Positions 35,801-45,232 of a stretch of 64,000 nt of DNA are shown piece by piece. The position numbers and the translations under genes were made by a program. The DNA comes from Aeoliella mucimassa (GTDB lineage Bacteria; Planctomycetota; Planctomycetia; Pirellulales; Lacipirellulaceae), in NCBI RefSeq assembly GCF_007748035.1, contig NZ_CP036278.1, positions 1,612,001-1,676,000 on the forward strand, read 5' to 3'. Under the pieces are notes generated by a model. It was not told the DNA's origin. It ran no database searches and saw only the letters and a list, made by a program, of their open reading frames with translations. Positions within the stretch are counted from its first letter, which is position 1. Each line of letters opens with the position of its first letter.

Positions 35801-36502
35801 CTACGTCTCGTCGGAACCAGCGGGAGTCTCATCCGCATCGGGGAAGCTCTCCAGAAATTTCTTTCCGAACCCTTTGAATACGTAAGGGGAAAACTGATTG
35901 GGTTGGGCTCCCACTGCTACTCCAATTTTCCACAGCACCAACTGGACTGGAATGAAAATAAAGTAAATGCCGAGCATAAAGAATATGGAGTATTCCTCAT
36001 CGGGCCATAGTTCTCTCACCACTGGCATACTGAAAAAGATAGCTCCAATCGCCCAACTGCTGCCGAGCCAGAATCGACGGAGTCGCTTGTGAAGCGAGCA
36101 TATGTGGAACTCAAAACCAATCTGGTCTCTTGGGCGAACAAGCCTGCTAAGTATCGAAGCCATTAGGAGCCCCGATAACATCACCCCAGTGTGAAAGCAG
36201 GCGGCTGCTAGCCGACTGAAATCGAGAAGGTCTTCTATCAGTACCATGCCTAGCATGAGCATGCCGAAGACAAACGCGACGAGCAGCAAAGTGGATAGCC
36301 ATGCAGTTTTGCGACGCATCGTGCGAACGACAAACTTTTCCGCTGCGGGGCGGTTGCAGGCGACGCATCGGTGGGGCGGATGGCTATCCTCCCACAGCAT
36401 CAGCGTTTTGCCATGGCGCACGACCTCCCCGTCGCCTTCGGGCTCGTAATCCACCGAGTCCAAGTCGGCCTGCGGTGCGGCGTAGGGATTCTCTTCGTTC
36501 AT
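35801..36502 (-). CDS. Planctomycete NPYAAPQ-type membrane protein
   Basis: 233 residues. It begins MNEENPYAAPQAD, a motif common at the N-termini of planctomycete membrane proteins. A cytoplasmic stretch with CVAC at about 49-52 is followed by four predicted membrane helices (two pairs, about 70-125 and 150-200) and a charged C-terminal tail. Function unknown. It is convergent with purC and divergent from aroC. Confidence 0.8.
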   Translation of the reverse strand: MNEENPYAAPQADLDSVDYEPEGDGEVVRHGKTLMLWEDSHPPHRCVACNRPAAEKFVVRTMRRKTAWLSTLLLVAFVFGMLMLGMVLIEDLLDFSRLAAACFHTGVMLSGLLMASILSRLVRPRDQIGFEFHICSLHKRLRRFWLGSSWAIGAIFFSMPVVRELWPDEEYSIFFMLGIYFIFIPVQLVLWKIGVAVGAQPNQFSPYVFKGFGKKFLESFPDADETPAGSDET

Positions 36503-36657
36503 AGCTGTTTTTCGCGGTAGCCAAGCAGTTCTCGGCGAATCGTACTACTTTTCTCTCGCCTGGCGAATCCCCGCAAGCTACGTGTCGCCGAAGGCCAGTT
36601 CCGATTATAATACTGGATTCCTCCATCCTGTTTCCCCCGATACCCCCCATCCTTCTC

Positions 36658-37797
36658 ATGCTACGTTACTGGACTGCTGGCGAATCGCACGGACAAACCC
36701 TGGCTGCCCTGGTGGATGGTTTTCCCGCCGGAGTCGAGCTGGATACCGCGCCGATTGACGAAGAGCTACGGCGGCGGCAAGGGGGGTATGGTCGTGGCGG
36801 GCGGCAGCGGATCGAGACCGACAAGGTGCTGATCCGCACCGGCATCTGGCGGAGCACCACGCTCGGCAGCCCCATTCTGCTCGAAGTGCCGAACCGCGAT
36901 TACAAGCTCGAACGACTCGACGACCTGCCACGCCCTCGCCCGGGCCACGCCGACCTCACTGGCTCGCTGAAGTACCTTGGCTCGATTCGCGGCATCCTCG
37001 AACGCTCGAGCGCCCGCGAGACCGCAGTTCGCGTTGCCGCGGGTGCGCTGGCCAAGCAGTTGCTCGCACCGTTCGGCATCACCGCCCTCGGCTACGTGGT
37101 CGAGCTTGGTGGTGAGCGAATCGAGCCGATCGAAGGCGACTACCAAACGCTTCGCACCGCCCGCGACCAAAGCGAGATCTACTCGCTGAACCCCGACCGC
37201 GATGCCGACATCAAGCAGATGATCGACCAGGCCCGCAAAGCGGGCGACACACTCGGCGGGGTGATGGAAGTACGCGTGGACGGGCTACCATTCGGGCTCG
37301 GCACCCACGCGCAGTGGGATCGCAAGCTCGACGGCCGACTCGCCCAAGCGGTAATGGCCGTGCAAGCGATCAAAGGTGTCGAGATCGGCATGGGCTTCGA
37401 AGCCGCCCGGCTGCCTGGCTCGCAGGTGCACGATCCCATTCACTACGACGCATCGCAAGCCGACAAGCCACACCTGGGATACATCCGCCCGTCGAACAAC
37501 GCGGGTGGGCTCGAAGGGGGCATGACCAACGGCATGCCGCTGATTGTGCGGGCGGCGAAGAAACCGATCAGCACGTTGGCCAAGCCGCTAGCGTCGGTGA
37601 ATCTCGAGACCAAGGAGCCCGACGCTGCTAGCTACGAACGTAGCGACGTTTGTGCGGTGTCGGCTGCTAGCGTGATCGTGGAAAACGTGGTTGCATTCGA
37701 GATCGCCGCGGCCTTGGTCGATAAGTTTGGAGGGGACAGTCTGTCCGAAATGCAGGCTCGATACGAACTCTTCCAAAAAATGGCTCAAGAGAGGTAA
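36658..37797 (+). CDS. aroC: Chorismate synthase
   Basis: 379 residues. Signature regions: GESHGQTLAALVDGFPAG at the N-terminus, then RRRQGGYGRGGRQRIETD (about 39-56), RPGHADLTGSLKY (about 95-107) and ARETAVRVAAGA. It forms chorismate from EPSP using reduced FMN, the last common step of aromatic amino-acid synthesis. This is the second shikimate-pathway gene in the window. Unlike aroF, I saw no leader peptide or attenuator upstream. Confidence 0.97.
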   Translation: MLRYWTAGESHGQTLAALVDGFPAGVELDTAPIDEELRRRQGGYGRGGRQRIETDKVLIRTGIWRSTTLGSPILLEVPNRDYKLERLDDLPRPRPGHADLTGSLKYLGSIRGILERSSARETAVRVAAGALAKQLLAPFGITALGYVVELGGERIEPIEGDYQTLRTARDQSEIYSLNPDRDADIKQMIDQARKAGDTLGGVMEVRVDGLPFGLGTHAQWDRKLDGRLAQAVMAVQAIKGVEIGMGFEAARLPGSQVHDPIHYDASQADKPHLGYIRPSNNAGGLEGGMTNGMPLIVRAAKKPISTLAKPLASVNLETKEPDAASYERSDVCAVSAASVIVENVVAFEIAAALVDKFGGDSLSEMQARYELFQKMAQER

Positions 37798-37859
37798 GAA
37801 TCCCGGCGTTCAGGGCGAAGTCTCTGCTGCCGCGGCGGCCGACCTCCACTCGCTCTTCT

Positions 37860-39065
37860 ATGCATCAGACGCACCAACGACGATTCTGCCGCTCGATTTT
37901 TTTGCTCGGTTGTATCCTGCCAACGCTAGCAGTGCTGGCCTGGACCACCTACGAGCGATGGCCAACTACGACCTCCGCACGCCTCAGCGAGCTGGAGCAC
38001 GCTCTCGACATGCGAGTGGTCGCAGCGCGAGTGACCACGCCGATGCCCGAGGTCTATCGGGCGAGCGGCTTTGAGCTGCGGAACGTCGAAACCAACGCAG
38101 TAGTGCTGACGGCCGATGTGGCGACGCTTGATCATCGCGGTGAGGTTCCTCAGGTAGAGCTGTCCGGTGTGAAGCTGGCCGCTGAGGAGCTAGCACTCGT
38201 CTCGGCGCTGGTCGAGCGGACACTCTCCGTCGATTGGCCGAAGCAGGTTGTGATCGAGATGACCGACCTCGCCTGGCTCGGGGCGGCACCCGCTGGTGCT
38301 AGCGAGCTGCTGGGTGAGGGTTGTTTGGTCGCTAAGCTGACGACGATGCCGCACGACGAGTCGACCGCTAGCCGTAACTGGAGCTTCCAACTTGGCGACA
38401 GCGGAGTGCGGCTCGAAGTCGATCGCAACCGTCAGATCACCCCGCCGGCGACGCGGATGGTGCTCGACACCGCCGGGGCTAGTTTGCCGACGCGATGGAT
38501 CGCCGAACTCGGCGCCGTGGTCGTGGATGGAGGTCTCGAGTCGCAGTTCGCCGGCAAGGTGACCATCACGCACACCGCGGATGGAGTGACCGGCCTGATG
38601 GAAGGCTCGCTCGACCAAGTGTCGCTGGCGACCGCCATGCAGATTCCGCTGCAGGCGACCGCGTCGATCGACCAATTGAAGCTTACCTGGCGCGACCGCC
38701 GCATCGAATCGGCCGAGGGGCTCATCGAAGCCGGCAGCGGCTCGATGCCCGGCAGCCTGGCGCGGCTCATGCAGTTTCTGTACGACGACTCGCAGCTCGG
38801 CGGGCAAGTGGCCGATGACCAGACGCTTGAGTTCCAACGGCTTGGTACCTGGTTTCGCTTGAACAATCGCGCCCTCGAGTTCGCTGGCGGTATCGACCGT
38901 GGCAACTCGATGCGGGCAATCATGCTCGGCGCTGAAGAGCAAGTGCTGTTCGGCAGTCCCACGAAGTGCGCTCCGCTGGGCGATGTGGCCACCGTGTTGT
39001 CGTGGCTCGGCACCGAGCAGGCGGACGAAGTCGCAGCGGCGCTGCCGCGAGCGATGCGTCGGTAG
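37860..39065 (+). CDS. Membrane-anchored protein of unknown function (AsmA-like features)
   Basis: 401 residues. A single N-terminal hydrophobic helix (about 10-30) anchors a large extracytoplasmic region made mostly of beta-strands, with phrases such as VQLSGVKLAAEEL and GVRLEVDRNRQITPP. These recall AsmA/DUF748-type proteins, though I cannot confirm that family. It starts 62 bases after aroC, and its 3' end meets the convergent cyclase gene with 4 bases between. Confidence 0.75.
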   Translation: MHQTHQRRFCRSIFLLGCILPTLAVLAWTTYERWPTTTSARLSELEHALDMRVVAARVTTPMPEVYRASGFELRNVETNAVVLTADVATLDHRGEVPQVELSGVKLAAEELALVSALVERTLSVDWPKQVVIEMTDLAWLGAAPAGASELLGEGCLVAKLTTMPHDESTASRNWSFQLGDSGVRLEVDRNRQITPPATRMVLDTAGASLPTRWIAELGAVVVDGGLESQFAGKVTITHTADGVTGLMEGSLDQVSLATAMQIPLQATASIDQLKLTWRDRRIESAEGLIEAGSGSMPGSLARLMQFLYDDSQLGGQVADDQTLEFQRLGTWFRLNNRALEFAGGIDRGNSMRAIMLGAEEQVLFGSPTKCAPLGDVATVLSWLGTEQADEVAAALPRAMRR

Positions 39066-39069
39066 TCGT

Positions 39070-40797
39070 CTACTTCATGCTTAGCAGGATGGTCGACCGC
39101 GTTTTCGTGTCGCGATCGTCTCCAGCTCGCCGGCCGAGTCGGCGGTGGTGTTCGTTGTCGACCTGATCGATCAAGAACTGCCGAGGCAGGTTCGCCAGGT
39201 CGGGCAGGTCCTGCAAGAGTTCCTTCGCCCGATCGAGATCGCCCGCTTCGAATTGCGTCAAAGCGTCTTCATAGTGCGAGATTGCGTCGAGCACCCGCTG
39301 ATCGCTCGTCGGCGGACTGATGGCAAACACGTCGATCGACGATTCGATGCCCGGCAGCTCCGCCTGGCAGAGTCGATAGTCGAGCAATTGCCCTGCGAGC
39401 CGCTGCACCACTTCGCGAGTCGCGACCACCGGCGAGCCGAGCAGCTTGGTGGCTTGCTCCAGCCGGCTGGCTAAGTTCACCGTTGCCCCGCGCGGGCCGT
39501 ACTTCAGTCGCACCGAGCTACCGATGTTGCCCACTTGGGCAGTGCCGGTGTGCAGGCCGATGCCGAGCTGCAACGGGGCGGTTAGCACCTGTTGCCATCG
39601 CTCCGACACGGCCGGCAAAGCTTGCTGCATGTCGAGCGCCGCCTGGCAGGCCAGCAGCGGATGATGCGATTGCTCGAGCGGGGCGTTCCACATGGCCGCC
39701 AGGCCGTCGCCGTAGTAGTCGATGAGTGTCCCTCCATGCTGCATTACGGCCGTGGTCAGCGCGTCCATCACTTCGTTCAATAGCACGTACGTATCGGGAG
39801 TCGAGAGCTGCTGGCACAGCGCGGCGAATCCACGCAGGTCGGCAAATAGCACGGTCACTTCCTGCTCGCGTCCCGCCAGCGTGGCGGTATCGAGTTCCAC
39901 CTGGGCGGCAATCGCCGGGGCGAACGCATGCTCGTAGGTCACTCGGGCGCGGGCCGCTTCGGCTTCCATGGCCAGGCGTTGCAGGCCGGCTCCCACGGAT
40001 TGGGCCAGCAGCTCGACGAGTTGGGCCTCCATGTAGCGGATGCCGCGGCGGCCATTCTGGTCGTGCGTCGCGCGGTACCCGTACACCATGCCGGTGACCT
40101 GATGCTGATCGTCATGGATGGGGGCCAGCACCAGCGAAGTGCCAGCGCCATGCCCGGTGTGGAACATCGTGTGGCCAGCGCTAGCTACCTGCTCGACGAG
40201 CAGCGAGTGAAACGACACACCGAACTCAGGGTGAGGCAAATGGCTGGCAACGATGTGCCAGGTGTCGCCATCCTTGCGAAGCACCATCGCCCCATCGAGT
40301 CCCACGGGATCAACCACGAACCGAGCCGCGTCGTCGAAGAACTCCGCCCGATTCGCCGACCAGCGATGCAGGGCGCCGAGGGCCTCGAACCACCGACCAA
40401 GGGTAGCCGATGCCGGACCTCCCTGCTGCGAGTTGCGGTTCGAGCGATGCTCGCGGGCCGCCAGGGCGATCAGCGGCCGACCGTCGGTCGACTCCAATTC
40501 GCGATCGGCAATTTCAATATGGGTATCGTCGACCAGCAAGTGCAGGTGATCGACCAGTTCGAGCCGGGTGCCGCGCGGCACCGCAGCGAAGGTTTCGAGC
40601 CAATCGACTCCGTCGCACTCCACCGCCACCTCGGCCGACGGGCGGTGGGGGATCAAGGTAAACGTGTCGGCGTGTGTCGGCGCTTGGGTCGCGTTTAGCG
40701 AGTGCCAGCGGCCCGACTCGTCGCGGGCGATCGATGCCAGCTGAGCAACGGAGTACTGCTGGTGCTGGCGCGGGTTGTAAACAGTCAGGTCGATCAT
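39070..40797 (-). CDS. GAF-domain class III adenylate/guanylate cyclase
   Basis: 575 residues from ATG 40797. The frame stays open upstream only as an antisense shadow. The N-terminal ~110 residues look like a degenerate FHA-type beta-domain. A GAF domain lies at about 150-275 (LDGAMVLRKDGDTWHIVASH). The class III catalytic domain (about 310-500) has metal-binding Asp residues in VLFADLRGF (near 314) and YYGDGLAAMW (near 361), and GIGLHTGTAQVGNIGS. A C-terminal helical tail follows. The product should be cAMP or cGMP. The substrate-specifying Lys region reads IDYYGD instead of the common DKYIGD, so specificity is uncertain. It is divergent from an operon that encodes cyclic-nucleotide-binding domains. 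Confidence 0.88.
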   Translation of the reverse strand: MIDLTVYNPRQHQQYSVAQLASIARDESGRWHSLNATQAPTHADTFTLIPHRPSAEVAVECDGVDWLETFAAVPRGTRLELVDHLHLLVDDTHIEIADRELESTDGRPLIALAAREHRSNRNSQQGGPASATLGRWFEALGALHRWSANRAEFFDDAARFVVDPVGLDGAMVLRKDGDTWHIVASHLPHPEFGVSFHSLLVEQVASAGHTMFHTGHGAGTSLVLAPIHDDQHQVTGMVYGYRATHDQNGRRGIRYMEAQLVELLAQSVGAGLQRLAMEAEAARARVTYEHAFAPAIAAQVELDTATLAGREQEVTVLFADLRGFAALCQQLSTPDTYVLLNEVMDALTTAVMQHGGTLIDYYGDGLAAMWNAPLEQSHHPLLACQAALDMQQALPAVSERWQQVLTAPLQLGIGLHTGTAQVGNIGSSVRLKYGPRGATVNLASRLEQATKLLGSPVVATREVVQRLAGQLLDYRLCQAELPGIESSIDVFAISPPTSDQRVLDAISHYEDALTQFEAGDLDRAKELLQDLPDLANLPRQFLIDQVDNEHHRRLGRRAGDDRDTKTRSTILLSMK

Positions 40798-40813
40798 GGC
40801 GCAACGGGGGCTA

Positions 40814-40828
40814 GTGCAGGGGTTGCAC
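40814..40828. promoter_or_regulatory. Palindrome in the cyclase/electron-transfer divergent promoter region
   Basis: GTGCAGGGGTTGCAC is a 5-bp inverted repeat with a 5-base spacer, 17 bases upstream of the cyclase start. It could be an operator, but half-sites this short occur by chance. Confidence 0.25.
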
Positions 40829-41061
40829 AATGATAGGTCGCATCGCCCGGGTGGGCTTTGTACCGCACGAATCAAGGCGAAACGCACTCGCCGAACAACC
40901 GCTATAACCGTGCTATCACCGCCGCGGCGACTGTTCTGGACACTTGCCAGCATTTGCGGAATAATCGCCGCGTTCACGGGACCGCTGCGCGCACTGCTGG
41001 TACGCCTCGCCCGTGGTGTTTGGCCCCATGACAAGGAAGGACGAGGCCAATTAGCCCGCTT

Positions 41062-42312
41062 TTGTATATCACCGGATGCGCTCTCTGCTTGCTGGCAACT
41101 GGCCAGGTGGCAAGTCTTGCGCTGAGTGGTTGGATGCGGATGCGCCGCCGGCAGCAGCAGTTCGCCGACGACAAGCAGGCGTTTCTCGAAGCGGTGGCCA
41201 TTACCGCACGAGCGTCTCGCGCCGATAAGCAGGACTACCTTGGTTGGACCGGGCAGCGCGAGCTGCGCATCTCGGCGATTGTCGACGAGGCGTTCGGCGT
41301 TAAATCGTTTTACTTCACCGATCCCGAAGGGGCTCCGTTGCCGAGCTTCGAGCCGGGGCAGTTTCTTACGTGTCACCTTGCGACGTCGGCTGGCGAGAAG
41401 CCGCTGGTGCGGTGCTACTCGCTCTCCGACCGACCGCGTGAAGAGTACTATCGACTTACCGTGAAGCTGTGCAGCCCGCCCGCGGATCGGCCGCAGCTTC
41501 CCCCCGGCCGCGGAAGCAGTCGACTGCACGCCATGCAAGTGGGCGACCGGCTGTCGGTGAGTGCCCCGCGGGGTGGTTTCTTCCTCGACCCGCGCCGTCG
41601 GCATCCGTTGGTGCTCATCGCCGGAGGCATCGGAGTCACGCCGATTGTCAGCATGCTGGCATCGCTCGCCGAAGCAGGCGATGATCGCGAAGTCTACTTG
41701 TTCTATGGGGTTCGCAATAGCAACGAGCATCCGCTGCGCGATCAGATTGAAGAGATCGTACGGGAACACCCGAATGTTCATCAGTTCGTACTCTACTCGC
41801 AACCGTTGCCAGACGACACGCAGCCAGACGACTATCATGAGCAAGGCCGGATCACGGTCGATTTGGTTCGCCGGATCGTGCCGACTGGAACATTCGACTA
41901 CTACTTGTGTGGTCCCGGCGGCTTGATGGAGACGATGGTCGAAGGCCTGCTGGCCGCCGGAGTTCCGGCCGATCGAGTTTTGTACGAAGCATTTGGGCCG
42001 GCCAGTATCCGTAAGCCGAGCGACACTGCCGAGCCAGCGACGGTTGCCGCAGGGCCTCCGACGAGAGTGGTGTTGGCCAACAGTCATCACGAAGTCGATT
42101 GGGACAATCATTGCGAATCGTTGTTGGAGTTGATCGAGGAACTCGGCGTGGCCATCGACTCGGGGTGCCGGTCCGGCAACTGCGGGATGTGTGCCGCTCG
42201 TGTGCTCGAGGGCGACATTGCAACGGTCAAGCAACCGGGGGCCCAGGCGCCCGAGGGGTACTGCCTGGCTTGCATCAGCGTGCCGAAGTCGCCATTGGTC
42301 TTGGATTTGTAA
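41062..42312 (+). CDS. Membrane-anchored FAD/NAD(P) and 2Fe-2S oxidoreductase
   Basis: 416 residues from a TTG at 41062. The frame is closed by a stop at 41029, and no ATG precedes the membrane helix, so a rare start (TTG, or ATT at 41050 after AAGGAAGG) is needed. One N-terminal helix (about 1-28) anchors a ferredoxin-NADP-reductase-like part: FAD motif RCYSLSD near 117, NAD motif GGIGVTPIVSML near 188, YYLCGPGG near 291. A C-terminal plant-type 2Fe-2S domain has CRSGNCGMC (about 369) and CLAC (about 401). Electrons would pass from NAD(P)H through FAD to the Fe-S cluster. It is the first gene of a five-gene electron-transfer operon. The next ORF starts 10 bases on. Confidence 0.88.
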   Translation: MYITGCALCLLATGQVASLALSGWMRMRRRQQQFADDKQAFLEAVAITARASRADKQDYLGWTGQRELRISAIVDEAFGVKSFYFTDPEGAPLPSFEPGQFLTCHLATSAGEKPLVRCYSLSDRPREEYYRLTVKLCSPPADRPQLPPGRGSSRLHAMQVGDRLSVSAPRGGFFLDPRRRHPLVLIAGGIGVTPIVSMLASLAEAGDDREVYLFYGVRNSNEHPLRDQIEEIVREHPNVHQFVLYSQPLPDDTQPDDYHEQGRITVDLVRRIVPTGTFDYYLCGPGGLMETMVEGLLAAGVPADRVLYEAFGPASIRKPSDTAEPATVAAGPPTRVVLANSHHEVDWDNHCESLLELIEELGVAIDSGCRSGNCGMCAARVLEGDIATVKQPGAQAPEGYCLACISVPKSPLVLDL

Positions 42313-42322
42313 GGGGTAGTGC

Positions 42323-43354
42323 ATGATCGGTAAAAGTTCGGGAGCCTTGGTTGTCATGTTGTTGGTGCTAGTCGGCATCGGCATGAGTGCGCTCATGGCC
42401 GCCGATAACCAGCCGGTGCCTGGGTACTCGCCACAGCAGTGCGATCCGGCAACCGTGGTCGGGCACGAAACCTGCATCAAGTGTCACGAAGCGGCCATGA
42501 AGCAATGGATGCAGACGCCGCACTATCGCACGTTCGACGCATTGCACCGCACGCCCGAGGCCAAACAGATTGCTGATAAAATGGGGCTGCGATCCATCAA
42601 ACGCAACGATACCTGCGTGACCTGTCACTATACGCGTCAGGTGGTTGGCAATCGCGAACGAGTGGTTGCCGGCGTAAGTTGCGAGTCGTGCCATGGGGGA
42701 GCGAAAAACTGGCTGGATCTGCACGCGGACTATGGGGGGCCGAACGTCACCCGCGAAATGGAAACTGCCGCGCATCGCGAGCAACGCCTGGAAGCGAGTA
42801 TTGCCGCTGGCATGAACAATCCCGAGAACCTTTATCTTGTCGCCCGCCAGTGCCTGAGTTGCCATACTGTGCCCGACGAGAAGCTGGTGAACGTCGGCGG
42901 GCACAAGGCCGGCACCGATCAGTTTGAACTCGTTGCCTGGTCGCAAGGCCTGGTGCGTCACAACTTTGTGCGTTCCGGGGGAGCGACGAACGCAGTCAGT
43001 TCTCCCGAGCGATTGCGAGTGATGTATGTCGTGGGGCAGATGGCCGACCTCGAAGCTAGTTTGCGAGCCACCGCGAAAGCCACCGAGATGGCTACGTACG
43101 GGCAGGCGTCTGCCGGCCGGGCCGCGCGAGCGAAGTCGCGTCTGTGGGAAGTGCAGCGTCGCATCGACCATCCGCTGCTCGGCAAGGCGCTCGACGCGGT
43201 GGCCACGCTGCAGCTGACGCTCGACAACCAGCAGGCGATGCTCGCAGCCGCTGATCAGGTGGCCGAGGCCGCTTACGAGTTTGCCACGGTCGATGGTAGT
43301 ACGCTGCAGGCGATCGATCGCTTGTTGCCAGCGGCGAATCAGTACAAGAACTAA
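42323..43354 (+). CDS. Tetrahaem cytochrome c (c554-like)
   Basis: 343 residues with a signal peptide or anchor (about 8-26). There are four CxxCH sites: CIKCH, CVTCH, CESCH, CLSCH. The spacing and HYRTFDALHRTPEAKQIADKM fit the cytochrome c554 domain seen in nitrifier and planctomycete redox proteins. The C-terminal ~130 residues are helical without haem motifs. Predicted periplasmic, it is the likely acceptor or donor for the neighbouring membrane proteins. Confidence 0.9.
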   Translation: MIGKSSGALVVMLLVLVGIGMSALMAADNQPVPGYSPQQCDPATVVGHETCIKCHEAAMKQWMQTPHYRTFDALHRTPEAKQIADKMGLRSIKRNDTCVTCHYTRQVVGNRERVVAGVSCESCHGGAKNWLDLHADYGGPNVTREMETAAHREQRLEASIAAGMNNPENLYLVARQCLSCHTVPDEKLVNVGGHKAGTDQFELVAWSQGLVRHNFVRSGGATNAVSSPERLRVMYVVGQMADLEASLRATAKATEMATYGQASAGRAARAKSRLWEVQRRIDHPLLGKALDAVATLQLTLDNQQAMLAAADQVAEAAYEFATVDGSTLQAIDRLLPAANQYKN

Positions 43355-43408
43355 CCCAGCGCTCCCGACTTTCCGACTTGCCAACCAACCAGAGTCACTC
43401 CCTTTCGT

Positions 43409-45139
43409 ATGTCGACTGCCGAAACCACCTTTGCCCGACCTGCTCGCTGGGATGTTCCTTTCAGCGAGATGATGAGCCAACGCGATGTCGAGCGACTGCT
43501 TGGTGTCGAGCCGTTTCGCAGTATCGACGCGAGTCGATTTCCGAAGTCGCTGCCGCTCAACGGTATCCTGAAAAACGACGCCCGCATCGTCGAGTTCCAG
43601 TCGGGCGATTTGGTGATTCGCGAAGGCGACTACGGCAGCAGTGCGTTCATGTTGCTCCATGGCACGTTGCACGTGGCCCTCGAAAGTCTGGCAGCGGCCA
43701 CCACGGCTCGCGCCCCGCAACCTCGTAAGAGCTGGCTGCGGGCGATTGCTCAGGTGTTTGCTTCGCAGCAGGTGCCAGAGATTCGCGAGCGGCCGGTTGC
43801 CGTGGGCCTCGACGACGACCTCGGCCTGCGCGGCGAGGGGGAACTCGCCCACGTGTTTCTGCAGGACGTGCCGCGGGTGCTCGATGGTAATCGCACGGCC
43901 AAGCTCGAGCCGGGTGAGTTCTTCGGCGAGCTGGCCGCTTTGGCCCGTTCGCCTCGCACGGCCAGCGTGTTTGCCGAGACCACGGCCGTGGTGCTCGAGA
44001 TCCGCTGGCAAGGCTTGCGCGACATCATGCGTCGCGCACCGGCCGTGCAGCAGCATATCGATCACCTGTATCGCACCAACAGCTTGCGAGTGCATCTTCG
44101 CGAAACACCGCTGCTGGCCGATTTGCCAGCCGCAGCGCTCGACGAAGTCGCCGCGGCGACCGAGTTTGCCTCGTATGGTAGCTTCGATTGGAACATCGAC
44201 TTTGCCAAGAGCGAAGCGATGTCGCCGCTCGAACAGATCGCTCGCGAACCGTTGATAGCCGAGGAAGGCTCGGTGGTCGAAAGCCTGAGGCTGGTGCGGT
44301 CGGGCTTTGTGCGGATGAGTCGCAAGTTCGGAGCAGGGCACCGCACGCTCGCTTACCTCGGCAAAGGCCAAGTGCTCGGGGCAGGGGAGTTGCTGGTGGA
44401 TGTCGACGAACACCCCATTCGACACGAGCACTCGTTGCGGGCCGTGGGGCATGTCGACTTGCTGGAGATTCCGATCGAAGTGGTTCGCAGTGCGGTGCTG
44501 CCACACCTGAGCGACGCCCGTCGTACCGAGTTGCAGGCCGCCTCGACGCGGGCGATGCCCGAGGTGAATCTCGACCGCCTGGTGGCCGACGACGAGCAGG
44601 CCGCGCCGACTCCGTTGGTGGACTTCATGGTCGACCAACGCTTGGTTAACGGCACCCAAGCCATGGTGATCGATCTCGATCGCTGCACCCGCTGCGACGA
44701 CTGCGTACGTGCTTGTGCGACCACCCACGATGGGAATCCGCGGTTTGTTCGCGAAGGTCCTCGCTTCGGGCGCTACCAGTTCGCAAGCGCCTGCATGCAC
44801 TGCACCGACCCGGTATGCATGATCGGCTGCCCAACCGGGGCGATTCATCGCGATATCGAAACTGGCACCGTGCGGATTAACGACTCGACCTGCGTGGGAT
44901 GTGCGACCTGTGCGAACAGTTGCCCTTATACGAACATCCAGATGGTGGAAGTGCGCGATCAACTTGGGCATCTGGTGGTCGATTCGATGCAGGAACTGCC
45001 GATCGTGAAAGCGACGAAGTGCGACTTGTGCAGCGACGGACTGGGAGGCCCTGCCTGCGTGCGGGCTTGCTCGCACGACGCTTTGGTGCGTTTGGATATG
45101 GCCGACTTGAACCAGGTGGCCAAGTGGATGAACCGTTGA
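43409..45139 (+). CDS. Two cyclic-nucleotide-binding domains fused to a four-cluster ferredoxin
   Basis: 576 residues, no signal peptide, so cytoplasmic. The first CNB domain (about 60-210) has the phosphate-binding cassette FGELAALARSPRTASV (about 171-186), with the key Glu and Arg in place. The second CNB domain (about 230-370) has LGAGELL but lacks the Arg, so it may not bind nucleotide. The C-terminal ~160 residues are an NrfC/HybA/DmsB-type ferredoxin with four Cys quartets: CTRCDDCVRAC, CMHCTDPVCMIGC, CVGCATCANSC, CDLCSDGLGGPACVRAC. This couples nucleotide sensing directly to an electron carrier. The second redox gene of the operon ends 54 bases upstream. A class III cyclase gene lies at the operon's divergent edge. 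Confidence 0.92.
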   Translation: MSTAETTFARPARWDVPFSEMMSQRDVERLLGVEPFRSIDASRFPKSLPLNGILKNDARIVEFQSGDLVIREGDYGSSAFMLLHGTLHVALESLAAATTARAPQPRKSWLRAIAQVFASQQVPEIRERPVAVGLDDDLGLRGEGELAHVFLQDVPRVLDGNRTAKLEPGEFFGELAALARSPRTASVFAETTAVVLEIRWQGLRDIMRRAPAVQQHIDHLYRTNSLRVHLRETPLLADLPAAALDEVAAATEFASYGSFDWNIDFAKSEAMSPLEQIAREPLIAEEGSVVESLRLVRSGFVRMSRKFGAGHRTLAYLGKGQVLGAGELLVDVDEHPIRHEHSLRAVGHVDLLEIPIEVVRSAVLPHLSDARRTELQAASTRAMPEVNLDRLVADDEQAAPTPLVDFMVDQRLVNGTQAMVIDLDRCTRCDDCVRACATTHDGNPRFVREGPRFGRYQFASACMHCTDPVCMIGCPTGAIHRDIETGTVRINDSTCVGCATCANSCPYTNIQMVEVRDQLGHLVVDSMQELPIVKATKCDLCSDGLGGPACVRACSHDALVRLDMADLNQVAKWMNR

Positions 45140-45232
45140 GCCGGACGAATCGTTAAAGCCTCCTCCACCGACGCATTGCTGCTTGGCCGTTTGACTACCC
45201 ATTGTTTGCTGACTGTTACCTGAATCGCTCGT

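Noticed and set aside
40798-42480. Upstream extension of the cyclase frame
   Set aside because: It would be antisense to the reductase gene, and ATG 40797 starts the first recognisable domain.
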